DNA of 64,000 nucleotides from Spartinivicinus marinus (GCF_026309355.1 NZ_JAPJZK010000001.1:4050501-4114500), one strand, 5' to 3'; shown: positions 29,661 through 40,482, counted from the stretch's first letter. Made by a program: numbers and translations. Notes: generated by a model from the sequence alone, not told the origin.

Positions 29661-30578
29661 ATGTGGGAGTCACCAATTAAGCGAATATTTTCTAAGCAAC
29701 AATCTCTCACCGCACAGCTGCTGTTTTTTATTGTGTTGTCATTAGGCTTGATGCTTTCTGAGCAGCGGTTTGATGGCCTGGACAATGGCCTTAACAAAGT
29801 GAGAGCCTGGCTGACCGTAGTCGCTACACCTGTGCAGTGGGTGGCTGATCTTCCTGCACAAATGTGGGGGATGGCTGATGACGCCCTGAAAACTCGCAAA
29901 GAACTTATTTTAGAAAACGCGAAGTTAGAAGCGAAAAACTTGCTACTGGAGCGTCGCCTTCAGAAGCTCGCGGCACTCACGGCACAAAATATCCGTTTAC
30001 GAGAATTACTGAATTCCTCAAAACTCCTTGATGAGCGAGTTCTGATTGCGGAGCTAGTGGGGGTAGATCCCGACCCTTATGCTCACCAGGTTATTGTTAA
30101 TAAAGGCTCGACAGATGGAGTTTTTGTTGGACAGCCTTTACTGGATGCCAGTGGTTTGATGGGGCAAGTTATTTCCGTCAGCCCTTTTTCCAGCCGTATT
30201 CTGCTTATTACCGATGCTAATCATAGTGTGCCTGTTCAAGTGAATCGTAACGGTGCTCGTGCCATTGCTGCAGGCACAGGTAAATTGGATGAGCTGCTAC
30301 TACGCCATGTGCCGGATACTGCTGATATCCGTGAAGGTGATATTCTAGTCAGTTCAGGCCTAGGGCAGCGTTTTCCGGTAGGCTATCCAGTGGGTAAAGT
30401 GATCCAGGTTATCCACGACCCTGGCAAACCTTTTGCCATCATCAAAGTAAGACCTTCTGCAAAGTTAGATCGCAGTCGTCATGTGTTATTGGTCTTCAGT
30501 GGTAAAGAAGCTAATGATAACAATGATGTGATTGCGGTAGATGAGACCCAAGTAAGTGAAGCGCCTAATGTCAACTGA
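29661..30578 (+). CDS. mreC: Rod-shape determining protein MreC
   Basis: The 305-residue protein has one N-terminal membrane helix (about residues 17-33), a coiled coil (about 65-110, ENAKLEAKNLLLERRLQKLA), and the periplasmic double beta-barrel domain (VDPDPYAHQVIVNKGSTDGV, FPVGYPVGKVI). It links the cytoplasmic MreB filaments to the cell-wall synthases. Its end overlaps mreD by 11 bases. Confidence 0.97.
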   Translation: MWESPIKRIFSKQQSLTAQLLFFIVLSLGLMLSEQRFDGLDNGLNKVRAWLTVVATPVQWVADLPAQMWGMADDALKTRKELILENAKLEAKNLLLERRLQKLAALTAQNIRLRELLNSSKLLDERVLIAELVGVDPDPYAHQVIVNKGSTDGVFVGQPLLDASGLMGQVISVSPFSSRILLITDANHSVPVQVNRNGARAIAAGTGKLDELLLRHVPDTADIREGDILVSSGLGQRFPVGYPVGKVIQVIHDPGKPFAIIKVRPSAKLDRSRHVLLVFSGKEANDNNDVIAVDETQVSEAPNVN

Positions 30579-31056
30579 TCGACCCCAGGGCCGCATGGTA
30601 ATCTGGACGACTATTTTTTTTGCCTATGTATTAAGCTTATTGCCAATGCCTTCTTATCTAGAGCTAGGTCGGCCAGAGTGGCTTGCGATGGTAATGCTCT
30701 ACTGGGCACTGGCATTGCCTGATCGAATAGGATTAATACTGGCCTGGATTGTTGGCCTGATGCTTGATGTGATGCAAGGGGTGTTGCTTGGACAAAATGC
30801 CCTTGGCATGGTGATTGTGGTCTATGTTGCCCATAAGCTGCATCGACGGATGCGTATTTATCCGTTACTCCAGCAATCTATGGTGGTATTTGTAGTTATT
30901 GGCATTTATCAAATGCTGAATCTGTGGGCTAAATCTTTTAGTGGTCGTACACCTCCTAATTTATTGTTTTTGTTGCCAACTGTCGTCAGTGCCTTATTAT
31001 GGCCGTGGTTGTTTATTTTGTTACGAGATTTAAGAAGGCGATATAAAGTTAATTAA
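30568..31056 (+). CDS. mreD: Rod-shape determining protein MreD
   Basis: From the ATG at 30568 the product has 162 residues, the same as in Escherichia coli; a GTG at 30556 would add four. It has five to six hydrophobic segments (for example TIFFAYVLSLLPMPSYLEL and GLMLDVMQGVLLGQNALGM) and a basic C-terminus. It is the inner-membrane partner of MreC in the elongasome and is translationally coupled to it. Confidence 0.95.
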   Translation: MSTDRPQGRMVIWTTIFFAYVLSLLPMPSYLELGRPEWLAMVMLYWALALPDRIGLILAWIVGLMLDVMQGVLLGQNALGMVIVVYVAHKLHRRMRIYPLLQQSMVVFVVIGIYQMLNLWAKSFSGRTPPNLLFLLPTVVSALLWPWLFILLRDLRRRYKVN

Positions 31057-31064
31057 AAACCAGT

Positions 31065-31670
31065 ATGGACGTTCCAAGTATTTATTTAGCATCCCAATCT
31101 CCCCGGCGGCGAGAGCTATTGGAGCAAATTAGGGTTAGTTATCAGGTTCTTGCTTCAGAGGTTAATGAAACCCCTTTGCTTAATGAACACCCACAACATT
31201 ATGTTGAGCGTATTGCTGAAGCCAAAGCAGAAGCCGGATGGCAGCTATTAAAAGCCAGTGGTTTGGCTCAACGACCCGTGCTGGCAGCTGATACGGCAGT
31301 TGTATTAGAGGGGGTCATTTTAGGCAAGCCCTCCTCTGTGGCTGATGCTAAAGCCATGCTGACAGATTTATCAGGAAAGCCGCACCAAGTAATGACGTCA
31401 GTTGCCGTAGTGAATGCTGAAGCAACCAAACTGATAACCAGTATCACTGATGTACTATTTAAGCCATTAACTGAGTCATTAATTGACCGCTATTGTGCAA
31501 CAGGAGAGCCTAATGACAAAGCAGGGGCTTATGGTATTCAAGGGCTGGGAGCGATACTAGTCGCTGCAATAAAAGGCAGTTACAGTGGTGTAGTGGGACT
31601 ACCTTTAACTGAAACGGCTGCGCTGCTGGCCCAGTTTGAGGTTGATGTCTGGCAAAGCCATGGTGTTTAA
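31065..31670 (+). CDS. maf: Maf family nucleoside triphosphate pyrophosphatase
   Basis: The 201-residue protein shows the Maf fold: IYLASQSPRRRELLEQI at the N-terminus, VLAADTAVVLEGVILGKP with the catalytic aspartate, GKPHQVMTSVAV and DKAGAYGIQGLGA. Members hydrolyse dTTP/UTP or modified nucleotides and are linked to division control. The gene regularly follows mreD in gammaproteobacteria. The exact nucleotide preference (YhdE-like dTTP/UTP) is inferred from that position. Confidence 0.95.
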   Translation: MDVPSIYLASQSPRRRELLEQIRVSYQVLASEVNETPLLNEHPQHYVERIAEAKAEAGWQLLKASGLAQRPVLAADTAVVLEGVILGKPSSVADAKAMLTDLSGKPHQVMTSVAVVNAEATKLITSITDVLFKPLTESLIDRYCATGEPNDKAGAYGIQGLGAILVAAIKGSYSGVVGLPLTETAALLAQFEVDVWQSHGV

Positions 31671-31831
31671 GACAGTGATAGCACTTACGAATTTATAATA
31701 CTTAAGCAATGATGACGCTTAAAAAACCATAATGCTTACTTAAGTTGTGTCGTTTAAAAAATAAAGCTTCAGATGATAGCAGCGCTAAAACTTCTCCTTA
31801 ATGATGGTCCCTGATAATGTAGGAAAAAGCC

Positions 31832-33307
31832 ATGTCCGAAGAAATATTAATGAATATCACCCCAATGGAGTCTCGAGTGGCGGTGGTGGAAAATGGCGTT
31901 TTACAAGAAGTGTATATTGAGCGGACCCAGCGGCGTGGCATTGTCGGGAATATCTATAAAGGTAAAGTGGTTCGAGTGCTCCCTGGTATGCAAGCCGCTT
32001 TTATTGATATTGGTTTAGAGCGTGCTGCCTTTATTCATGTTAGTGAAATAGTCCCCAAGAACGATACAAAAGAAGATGACGATGCAACTGAACCACTAAT
32101 TCACGAACTTGTTCATGAAGGCCAATCGTTAGTTGTACAGGTCACCAAAGATCCGTTAGGTACCAAAGGCGCCAGACTTACCACCCATATTTCCATTCCT
32201 GCCCGTTATTTAGTTTATATGCCTGATACTAACCATGTAGGCATTTCATTAAGAATTGAAGACCAAGAAGAACGAGATCGTCTTAAGCAGTTGGTTGAAC
32301 ATGCATTGGCAGCAGAACAAGCAGAAGAAAAAGGTGGTTTTATTTTACGTACGGCAGCTGAAGGGGTTGGCGCTGAAGAAGTACTAGCTGACATACGGTT
32401 TTTGCATCGTTTGTGGGAGTCTGTTTCTGAAGGCATTAAAGAAGTTAAGGCTCCAGAGGCGGTTTATGAAGACTTACCACTTCATTTACGCACACTGAGG
32501 GATTTGGTAGATCCTAAAATAGAAAAGGTGCGGATAGACTCAAGAGAAACTTATCAGAAAGTTTGCAAGTTTGTAAAAAAGCTCATTCCGCAAATAGAAG
32601 GGCGAGTGGAATATTATCCTGGTGAACGGCCTATTTTTGATCTATATGGGGTTGAGGATGAAATTCAAAAAGCACTTAGTCGAAAAGTACAGCTAAAGTC
32701 GGGTGGCTATTTAATTTTGGATCAAACGGAAGCAATGACTACCATTGATGTCAACACAGGGGCGTTTGTTGGCCATCGTAACCTAGAAGAAACGATTTTT
32801 AAAACCAATCTGGAAGCAGCAACCGCGATTGCTCGGCAAGTCAGGCTGCGCAATTTGGGTGGGATTATTATTATCGATTTTATTGATATGGAAGAGGCTG
32901 AACACCAACGACAAGTGTTGCGGACTTTTGAAAAGCTGCTTGAACGCGATCATGCCAAAACCAATATCACTGGGGTATCTGAACTGGGCTTGGTAGAAAT
33001 GACCCGTAAACGTACCCGAGAAAGTCTGGAAAATGTATTGTGTGAACCTTGTCCGACCTGTGAGGGGCGAGGTACCTTAAAAACGGCAGATACTGTCTGT
33101 TATGAAATATTCCGGGAAATTCTTCGTGAAGCCAGAGCTTATGAAAGCGAAGGGTATTTAGTGTTGGCTTCACAAAAAGTGGTTGATCGGCTGGTAGATG
33201 AAGAGTCTGATAATGTGGCTGACTTGGAAGCATTCATTGGTCGCACCATTAAATTTCAGGTTGAGCCAATGTATTCGCAAGAGCAGTTTGATGTAGTGTT
33301 GATTTAG
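31832..33307 (+). CDS. rng: Ribonuclease G
   Basis: The 491-residue protein is an RNase E/G catalytic domain without the long RNase E C-terminal scaffold, hence RNase G. It has an S1 domain (GNIYKGKVVRVLPGMQAAFI), the Mg-binding TTIDVNTG and IIIDFIDME aspartates, and the zinc-link CPTCEGRG. The start has an AGGAAAA site. RNase G matures the 5' end of 16S rRNA and takes part in mRNA decay. It follows maf, a conserved order. Confidence 0.97.
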   Translation: MSEEILMNITPMESRVAVVENGVLQEVYIERTQRRGIVGNIYKGKVVRVLPGMQAAFIDIGLERAAFIHVSEIVPKNDTKEDDDATEPLIHELVHEGQSLVVQVTKDPLGTKGARLTTHISIPARYLVYMPDTNHVGISLRIEDQEERDRLKQLVEHALAAEQAEEKGGFILRTAAEGVGAEEVLADIRFLHRLWESVSEGIKEVKAPEAVYEDLPLHLRTLRDLVDPKIEKVRIDSRETYQKVCKFVKKLIPQIEGRVEYYPGERPIFDLYGVEDEIQKALSRKVQLKSGGYLILDQTEAMTTIDVNTGAFVGHRNLEETIFKTNLEAATAIARQVRLRNLGGIIIIDFIDMEEAEHQRQVLRTFEKLLERDHAKTNITGVSELGLVEMTRKRTRESLENVLCEPCPTCEGRGTLKTADTVCYEIFREILREARAYESEGYLVLASQKVVDRLVDEESDNVADLEAFIGRTIKFQVEPMYSQEQFDVVLI

Positions 33308-33364
33308 GTCGCGTGTTTTTTATTTGTCGCTTTTGGTCTCAAGCTGTACTGATGGAATTTGTTA

Positions 33365-36300
33365 GTGAAACGTTTTGCCAAATTTTTTACCCGACTGATC
33401 TGGAGTGTTTCAATTGTTGGGGTTGTGTTACTTGCTCTGTATGTCAGTTTAGGGCGAATGTTATTGCCATTGCTGGCTGATTATCGAGAAAGCTTACAAC
33501 AAGAGCTGTCTACTACTTTAAATGTTCCCGTCACTGTTGCAAAACTGACTGGTACCTGGTCTGGTTTTAATCCAGCGCTAGATATAAAAACCGTGCAGAT
33601 TGGCGATACTGAGCTGCAATCACTGAGTGCTAATCGTGTGCTGGCTGAGCTTGATGTTTTTTCAACACTGCTTGAGCAGTCTCCAGTGTTTCGTTATTTG
33701 CAGGTAGAAGGCTTACAACTGTATCTGATTGAAGGGCAGTCTGGGAGTTGGCATTTAAAAGGTTTTAATCCTACAGCAGGTGAGGCAGACCCACGGTTAA
33801 TTCTTGCTTCGTTGCTCAAGCAACCGCATATCCAGTTTACCAATACCACTATCCACTTTCAGGATAGAGAAGGACAAGTAGAAACCCTAGAAGATGCCAA
33901 GCTAGCATTTAACCAGACAAGTGAAGGCTATCGGTTGGATGGCTATGTTAGGCAAGCTCAAGGGGGTGAGGCAAAACTAATAGCAGAGATGCAGCAAGTG
34001 TCTCCTAGCTCACTAGGTCATTTACAGTTGTTTATAGATGCTTCACCTAATAATTGGAAGCCTTGGATAGCACTGATTACTCCTCAAGATATTCAATTAG
34101 ATCAGCTTAACTTGGGAGGAAAACTTTGGTTAAACTGGCAAAATAAGCAGTTAACCCTGAGTGGTCGGCTGGAAAATATTGATCTTGCCATCCAATACCA
34201 AGACTTGCCTAAGCAGCGGTTATCTAAAGGCTATTTACAATTTAGCTTTAACCGTCAGTCTAATAAAAACTGGCAACTTGCATTACCTTCTGCCAATTTT
34301 CGGCTGAATGGAATAGCTGCACCATTTCATAATGCTTTTATTCGCTACCAACAAGGAAAATGGACCGTTGCCAGTGAGCAGATTAACCTAAATTTGCTCA
34401 AAGAGTCTTCTCTTGCTACCAAGTTACTACCCGAGTTGCCAGCCCAGCTGGTTAATGAATTAAGCCCAAAGGGGCTTATACAACAGTTAGTGGTTGATTG
34501 GTCATCCGATGTGAATGACTTTCAATTGCTAGGTAAACTGAAGCAAGTTGCAGTGGCTGCCAAAGGGTTTGCGCCTTCAGCATCAGGTGTTTCTGGGCTG
34601 CTATATACCACCGCTGAACAGGGGTGGTTTGACTTGGATAGTCAGCAAGGGTTTAGCCTGGGTATGGTCGAGCTGTTTAGAAAACCGTGGCAATACCGGC
34701 AAGCAACAGCCCATCTTGCTTGGTTAAAAACCCCAAAGGCATTTCAGCTTTATACTAACCAAGCGCAACTGAAGCATCGTGGCGCGGAGTATAATGCTAA
34801 GCTCCGCTTAGTTTTTCCCCTAATTGAAGGGCCTATAACCATGGCTTTGCAGGTGGGAGTAAAAAATGCCAATGCAGGTTTGGCTTATCAATATATTCCA
34901 GCCAAGCACGATATATTACCTGAAGAACTGGTGAAGTGGCTGGATGAAGCCATTGTTGCAGGTAAAGTTGAGCAAGGTGCCTTTATGTATAATGGCCCTG
35001 TCACAGCAACTGATGTTGAAAATGATATTAGCTTTGGTCTGTTTTTTAACGTGGCAGAAGGTACCGTTCAGTATGATAGTCAATGGCCGAAAGCAGACAA
35101 GCTGACTGGCCAGGTATTAGTTGATAATAAGCAAGTTGAAGTGAATATAGCCAGTGGTGCAGTTCATCAAGCTGATATACAGCAACTGAAGTTACAAGTG
35201 GCTGAGCAAAGCAAAGATAAATTTGCTGTAACGGTTAATAGTCAATTAAAAGTACCTGGGCCGACGGTAAATCACTTATTAACTCACTCTCCTATTGGTG
35301 ACGCCCTAGGTACCCGTAATAAAAATGAAGAAAAAGATAAGGCTAAAAAAGCCGATAAAAACTGGCAGATTAATGGACAGTTTGACTCAACACTAGAGTT
35401 GATGATTCCGATTGATAAGCCAGAGGAAACAGAAGTGGCTGTTATTACTCAGGCCAAAGAGGGGACCATCAATGCTGCAGACTTAGGACTGGTAATCAAA
35501 CAAGTCAATGGTCAAATAGCCTATCACTCGAAAAAAGGCATTACTGGCAATGATATTCAGCTTAACGTATTTGGCCATCCTGCACGTTTGAATATGTCTG
35601 CTCAGCCAGTTAAACGACAATTGCAGCAGCAATTTAGCTTAACCGGTAAAGCCGATGCACCTAAGGTAGCAGACTGGCTACAGCATCAACTTGAACTGAA
35701 TAATCAACTCAACAAAACACAGCAGCAACAATTTAATAACATTGCTAAAGGCAAGTTTGCCTACAGTGCCAAGGCAACCATGCCATTTAATCAGCCTGAA
35801 AACTTTAAGCTGTTTGTGAAATCTAACTTGAAAGGAACGGCTGTCAATTTACCTGAGCCACTCTATAAATCTGCTACTGAACAGCAAACAGTGAATGTGG
35901 AGCTCAATCAGTTTGGTAAGACTAATCGTTGGCGAGTACAGCTGGGGTCATTGTTACAGTCGGAATGGCTAGTACAGCAAGGCCAGCTGGCGGGAGCTGA
36001 CCTTGTATTTGGCCAAGGGCGACAGGCATCGAAGTTGAAACGGCAGCAGCTTAATATAAGTGGCCAGTTGGCAGAACTTGATTTAACGAAGTGGTGGCCA
36101 TGGGTCGATATGTTCACTCAATCAGCAGATACCCAGCAGCAACAAAAACGTCAACCTAAATGGCAGTTGTCAGTTGATCAGTTGGAATTAAATCAGTTGC
36201 ACTCGCCAATGGGCGTGTTAGAGAATTTGGTATTGTCACTTAATACTTATCAACAGGTCTGGCAAGCGGAGGTGGGAAGTGATCAGCTTGCTGGTCGGGC

Positions 36301-37252
36301 GGTGATCCCATTTAATAGCCATCAGAAGCCTTATGAAATTGCGCTAAAGCGTTTGCACCTGCCTACATTACCTAAAACAGTTAAGAATAGTGATCAGCAA
36401 GACCCATTAGCTGATTTTAACCCTCTAACACTGCCTGATATGGAGATTGAAGTTGCTGATCTAAAAATAGGCAATCAAGTGTCTGGTAGTTTTGCGGCTA
36501 AGTTAAAAACTACCTCGAAAGCACTAAATATTAGCAATATTTCAGCACAAATTAACCATTTAAGAGTGAAGGGCAATATAAACTGGCAGAAACAGCAAAC
36601 AGATTTTAAAGGGGTTGTAAGAGCTGTTGACTTAGCAGATGTGCTAGAAGCCTGGGGGCAATCAGCATCAATTACTAGCAAAAAAGCTAAGTTTTCTATT
36701 GACGTTAACTGGCCGGGTAGCCCACTCAACTTATCAATAGCAAAGTTGAATGGTGAGATTTATAGCAAGATTGAGCATGGCCGATTTCTTGAGGCTAAAG
36801 GCTCTGCCAATGTGTTAAGAGTATTTGGTTTGCTTAACTTCAACTCAATTGCGCGTCGAATAAAACTGGATTTTTCTGACCTGTTAAAGTCAGGAGTCAG
36901 TTTTGACAAAATAAAAGCCACAACGCAATTTGCTAATGGTGAAATGTGGTTTAAAGAGCCTGTAGAAATTGAAGGGCCATCTTCAAACTTTGCTCTATCC
37001 GGTAAAGCCAACTTGATAAACGATACACTTAATATGTCGTTGTTAGTTACTTTGCCTGTGACCAATAATTTACCTTTTCTTGCTGTATTGATGGGTGCAC
37101 CACAGGTAGGGGGGGCAATTTATCTATTTGATAAGTTGCTGGGTGATAAGGTAGAAAAGTTTGCTAGTGCTCGCTACAAGCTGACGGGTTCATTTTCAAA
37201 CCCAACTATTGCGTTGGACAAGTTTTTTACCAATAAAACAAAACAACAGTAA
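33365..37252 (+). CDS. yhdP: AsmA-like phospholipid transport protein YhdP
   Basis: This ~1295-residue protein has an N-terminal membrane helix (about residues 11-31) and a very long repetitive-beta-groove body, ending in an AsmA-like C-terminal domain (LRVFGLLNFNSIARRIKLDF, LTGSFSNPTIALDKFF). YhdP-type proteins span the periplasm and carry phospholipids to the outer membrane. The start is uncertain: GTG at 33365 gives the basic MKRFAKFFTRL end; TTG at 33359 adds two residues. It lies between rng and nit as in many gammaproteobacteria. Confidence 0.94.
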   Translation: MKRFAKFFTRLIWSVSIVGVVLLALYVSLGRMLLPLLADYRESLQQELSTTLNVPVTVAKLTGTWSGFNPALDIKTVQIGDTELQSLSANRVLAELDVFSTLLEQSPVFRYLQVEGLQLYLIEGQSGSWHLKGFNPTAGEADPRLILASLLKQPHIQFTNTTIHFQDREGQVETLEDAKLAFNQTSEGYRLDGYVRQAQGGEAKLIAEMQQVSPSSLGHLQLFIDASPNNWKPWIALITPQDIQLDQLNLGGKLWLNWQNKQLTLSGRLENIDLAIQYQDLPKQRLSKGYLQFSFNRQSNKNWQLALPSANFRLNGIAAPFHNAFIRYQQGKWTVASEQINLNLLKESSLATKLLPELPAQLVNELSPKGLIQQLVVDWSSDVNDFQLLGKLKQVAVAAKGFAPSASGVSGLLYTTAEQGWFDLDSQQGFSLGMVELFRKPWQYRQATAHLAWLKTPKAFQLYTNQAQLKHRGAEYNAKLRLVFPLIEGPITMALQVGVKNANAGLAYQYIPAKHDILPEELVKWLDEAIVAGKVEQGAFMYNGPVTATDVENDISFGLFFNVAEGTVQYDSQWPKADKLTGQVLVDNKQVEVNIASGAVHQADIQQLKLQVAEQSKDKFAVTVNSQLKVPGPTVNHLLTHSPIGDALGTRNKNEEKDKAKKADKNWQINGQFDSTLELMIPIDKPEETEVAVITQAKEGTINAADLGLVIKQVNGQIAYHSKKGITGNDIQLNVFGHPARLNMSAQPVKRQLQQQFSLTGKADAPKVADWLQHQLELNNQLNKTQQQQFNNIAKGKFAYSAKATMPFNQPENFKLFVKSNLKGTAVNLPEPLYKSATEQQTVNVELNQFGKTNRWRVQLGSLLQSEWLVQQGQLAGADLVFGQGRQASKLKRQQLNISGQLAELDLTKWWPWVDMFTQSADTQQQQKRQPKWQLSVDQLELNQLHSPMGVLENLVLSLNTYQQVWQAEVGSDQLAGRAVIPFNSHQKPYEIALKRLHLPTLPKTVKNSDQQDPLADFNPLTLPDMEIEVADLKIGNQVSGSFAAKLKTTSKALNISNISAQINHLRVKGNINWQKQQTDFKGVVRAVDLADVLEAWGQSASITSKKAKFSIDVNWPGSPLNLSIAKLNGEIYSKIEHGRFLEAKGSANVLRVFGLLNFNSIARRIKLDFSDLLKSGVSFDKIKATTQFANGEMWFKEPVEIEGPSSNFALSGKANLINDTLNMSLLVTLPVTNNLPFLAVLMGAPQVGGAIYLFDKLLGDKVEKFASARYKLTGSFSNPTIALDKFFTNKTKQQ

Positions 37253-37260
37253 GGATTGAT

Positions 37261-38121
37261 ATGGCGGCTCAATTAGCTGTATTACAAATGAACTCTTCTG
37301 ATAAGGTTGAGGGCAATCTCATTCAAGCTGAAAAGCTAATTCAGCAAGCAGCCTATCGTGGTGCCAAAGTGATTGTGTTGCCTGAGTGTTTTGCCAGTTA
37401 TGCAGGTAAAGATACCTTGCAAATAGCCAAACAAGAGAGTGACAGCAATGGCCCCATTCGACAGCTTTTAGCCAGGCTGGCTGCACAACATAAAGTGTGG
37501 TTGATTGGTGGTTCGATTCCTTTTTTACCAAAAGAAAACAGTGCTGATCGACGCGCTTTTTCTGCCTGCTTTGTTTATAACGATAAAGGTAAAGAGCTAG
37601 GTCAATACAGCAAAATTCATTTATTTGATGTCACTGTTTCAGATAGTAAAGGCCAATACCAGGAATCTAAGGAGTACATGTCGGGTAGCCACTTATTAAT
37701 TGTGGACACCCCAATTGGCCGATTGGCACCACTGATTTGTTATGATTTACGCTTCCCTGAGTTATTTAGGGCCCTGATCAACTATGGGGTTGAAATCATT
37801 TGTTTACCTTCGGCTTTTACTGCCGTGACTGGTGCTGCTCACTGGGATGTATTAATGAGAGCCAGGGCAATTGAAAATTTTTGTTATATGGCAGGGGCTG
37901 ATCAAGCGGGTATTCATGCTGATGGGCGAGAAACCTTTGGACACTCTATGATTGTAGACCCTTGGGGTAAGGTCATCGCTGCTGCAGAAACAGACCAGCC
38001 AGAAGTGATCATGGCTGAAGTCGATTTAAATCGGCTTCACCAGTTAAGGGGGCGTATGCCTAGTTTAAAACACCGGCAAGACCAGCTGTTGCGAAACATA
38101 AAGGTTTATCACTATTCTTAA
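37261..38121 (+). CDS. Carbon-nitrogen hydrolase (Nit/omega-amidase-like)
   Basis: The 286-residue nitrilase-superfamily protein has a full catalytic triad: Glu42 in VLPECFASY, Lys118 in YSKIHLFD and Cys160 in LICYDLRFPE. Its close relatives hydrolyse deaminated glutathione (Nit1-like) as metabolite repair. It begins eight bases after yhdP and precedes tldD, a common order. The specific substrate is inferred from the subfamily. Confidence 0.92.
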   Translation: MAAQLAVLQMNSSDKVEGNLIQAEKLIQQAAYRGAKVIVLPECFASYAGKDTLQIAKQESDSNGPIRQLLARLAAQHKVWLIGGSIPFLPKENSADRRAFSACFVYNDKGKELGQYSKIHLFDVTVSDSKGQYQESKEYMSGSHLLIVDTPIGRLAPLICYDLRFPELFRALINYGVEIICLPSAFTAVTGAAHWDVLMRARAIENFCYMAGADQAGIHADGRETFGHSMIVDPWGKVIAAAETDQPEVIMAEVDLNRLHQLRGRMPSLKHRQDQLLRNIKVYHYS

Positions 38122-38208
38122 GCTTAGAAACAGAGCATGAAATAACTTCCATAAAAATAAAAAAGTGGCTGCTTGTGCTGTTCCTTATGATTAAAAAACA
38201 GGCTATTT

Positions 38209-39651
38209 ATGTCGGATATACTTACATCAGTTAAACAACAGTTACTCACGCCAGGTGAGTTAACCGAAGCGAAGATTCAGCAAGTGTTAAATGGTATGTT
38301 GGGTCATACCATTGATGCGGCTGACTTGTACTTTCAGCATACTAATCATGAGTCCTGGGTGCTGGATGATGGCATTGTCAGAGAGGGTAGTTATAACGTT
38401 GACTGTGGCGTTGGCGTAAGGGCGATCAGCGGTGAAAAAACCGGGTTTTCTTACTCAAATGAAATTATTTTGCCTGCTTTAGAGCAAGCGGCATTTGCTG
38501 CTAGAAGCATTGCTAAGCAAGGCAAAAACAAGCAGTTGCAAGCCTGGAGTCGAAGCCAGCCACTAGACTTGTATCAACCTTTGAACCCGCTGGCTAGTTT
38601 GGTGCAAGAAGACAAAGTCGCTCTTTTACAGTCTCTTGATCAACAGGCTAGAGCCATGGACCCACGCGTTAAGCAAGTGACGGTGAGCCTGGCAGGCGTT
38701 TATGAAACCATTCTGGTAGCTGCCAGTGATGGTACGTTTACGGCAGATGTGCGTCCATTAATTCGACTTAATGTAAGCATTATTGCTGAGCAAAATGGCC
38801 GCTTAGAACGTGGCTTCGCTGGTGGGGGTGGGCGGACCAATTACCAGTATTTTCTAGAAGATGATCGTGCCCAAAGCTATGTTGAAGAAGCCGTTCGCCA
38901 GGCATTAATTAACTTAGAAGCAGTGCCTGCACCTGCTGGTGCTATGCCCGTTGTGCTTGGGCCTGGTTGGTCAGGTGTATTACTGCATGAGGCCGTTGGC
39001 CATGGTTTAGAAGGAGATTTTAACCGTAAAGGCAGTTCAGCCTTTTCTGGCAGGATAGGTGAGCGAGTTGCTTCGCCTTTATGTACTGTCGTGGATGATG
39101 GTACCTTGGCTGGTCGTCGTGGCTCTTTAAATATTGATGATGAAGGAACCACCACTGAGTGCACCGTATTAATTGAAAATGGTGTACTAAAAGGCTATAT
39201 GCAAGATAAGCTTAATGCACGACTAATGGGGCATAAGCCAACCGGCAATGGCCGACGGGAGTCTTACTCCCACTTACCCATGCCGCGAATGACCAATACT
39301 TATATGCTGGCGGGTGAACATGATCCTGAAGAAATTATTGCTTCAGTTGATAAAGGTATTTACGCCGCCAATTTAGGGGGTGGTCAAGTTGATATTACTT
39401 CCGGCAAGTTTGTGTTCTCTACCAGTGAAGCCTATCTGATTGAAAAAGGCAGAATAACAACGCCAGTAAAAGGTGCTACATTAATTGGCAATGGCCCAGA
39501 AGTCATGAATAAAGTGTCAATGGTGGGTAATGACTTGAAACTGGATACAGGGATTGGGGTTTGTGGAAAAGAGGGGCAGTCAGTCCCAGTTGGTGTTGGC
39601 CAGCCTACCGTTAAGATAGAAGAGATTACGGTAGGCGGAACTGGCGAGTAA
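38209..39651 (+). CDS. tldD: Metalloprotease subunit TldD
   Basis: The 480-residue protein contains the zinc motif HEAVGH (HExxxH, residues 260-265) in [18 protein letters not shown] and the C-terminal metal-site region. With PmbA/TldE it forms a heterodimeric protease that degrades unfolded peptides and matures microcin B17 and the antitoxin CcdA. Its partner pmbA is encoded 1 kb downstream with darP inverted between. Confidence 0.97.
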   Translation: MSDILTSVKQQLLTPGELTEAKIQQVLNGMLGHTIDAADLYFQHTNHESWVLDDGIVREGSYNVDCGVGVRAISGEKTGFSYSNEIILPALEQAAFAARSIAKQGKNKQLQAWSRSQPLDLYQPLNPLASLVQEDKVALLQSLDQQARAMDPRVKQVTVSLAGVYETILVAASDGTFTADVRPLIRLNVSIIAEQNGRLERGFAGGGGRTNYQYFLEDDRAQSYVEEAVRQALINLEAVPAPAGAMPVVLGPGWSGVLLHEAVGHGLEGDFNRKGSSAFSGRIGERVASPLCTVVDDGTLAGRRGSLNIDDEGTTTECTVLIENGVLKGYMQDKLNARLMGHKPTGNGRRESYSHLPMPRMTNTYMLAGEHDPEEIIASVDKGIYAANLGGGQVDITSGKFVFSTSEAYLIEKGRITTPVKGATLIGNGPEVMNKVSMVGNDLKLDTGIGVCGKEGQSVPVGVGQPTVKIEEITVGGTGE

Positions 39652-39866
39652 GATATCCTCAAGGAAGCGGCCCTTTGTTCTTAACTCTTTGTTGGGAAAA
39701 ATCTTCCGATGCTCATTTACCAGCAAGTAAACTGCGCTTCGGGTATTTTCCCCGCCTCGATTTAAGAGCAAATTGCTCGCTTCTTATTCAGGTATATCCG
39801 AAGAATTTAGAGAGTACTACAAAGCTTTATTTAAAAGGATGTCGCGAAAGTACTTCAAATCAAGTC

Positions 39867-39891
39867 CCTTCTCCCCCCGTGGGGGAGAAGG
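39867..39891. repeat. REP-type palindrome
   Basis: CCTTCTCCCCC, loop CGT, GGGGGAGAAGG: an 11-bp perfect stem between the convergent tldD and darP genes. It has the same core as 24486-24508. The surrounding 280 bases between the two genes contain no credible gene, and small frames there are incidental. Confidence 0.75.
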
Positions 39892-39933
39892 CGAAATTAC
39901 TTTTGCGACAATCTCCTCTGGGTGAGGGTATAA

Positions 39934-40482
39934 TTACTCCGATTTTTCTTTATCGCTGCTGTTAAAAGATGCTTCTTCAGCTAAGTCACGAATGTAACGA
40001 AATAGTTTTCGTGAGCCAGCTGGTGGCTTATTCTGTTGCTGCTCTTTTAAAGCATTGCGGATCAACTGCCGTAAGTGTTGTCGATCAGCGCCAGGATAAG
40101 CTTCAACAAACTCGGCAAGTGCTGTATTCCCTTCAGTTAACAGCCGGTCACGCCAGCGCTCCATTAAATGAAACTGACGATTATACTCATCACTTGCTGT
40201 ATCAAAATGATTTAAGATGTTCTGGATGGTTTCCAGGTCTTGATCCCGCATCAATTTGCCTATGAATTGAAAGTGTCGCTTGCGAGCATTAAAGCTGGTA
40301 ATACGCTTGCTTTCTTCCAGCGCCTCTCTCAGCCGAGGGGTTAGTGGAAGTCGCTCAAACACTTTGGCAGGCAGGGTCAACAGACGTTCACCCATGGCTT
40401 GCAATGCATGCATTTCATTTTTAACTTGAGTTTTACTTTTATGCTCAAGCTCATCATCATCGAACTGCTCGTTATCACTCAT
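39934..40482 (-). CDS. darP: Ribosome-associated protein DarP (YjgA)
   Basis: The 182-residue, highly charged helical protein matches the former DUF615 family: KSKTQVKNEMHALQAMGERL, LREALEESKRITSFNARKRH, ERWRDRLLTEGNTAL and RKLFRYIRDL. DarP (dual-action ribosomal maturation protein) binds late 50S precursors. Its place next to pmbA is conserved in gammaproteobacteria. It is transcribed divergently from pmbA. Confidence 0.96.
   Translation of the reverse strand: MSDNEQFDDDELEHKSKTQVKNEMHALQAMGERLLTLPAKVFERLPLTPRLREALEESKRITSFNARKRHFQFIGKLMRDQDLETIQNILNHFDTASDEYNRQFHLMERWRDRLLTEGNTALAEFVEAYPGADRQHLRQLIRNALKEQQQNKPPAGSRKLFRYIRDLAEEASFNSSDKEKSE

Noticed and set aside
39675-39965. 96-codon frame across the REP between tldD and darP
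   Set aside because: It spans the palindrome and overlaps the end of darP; the composition is that of repeat DNA.
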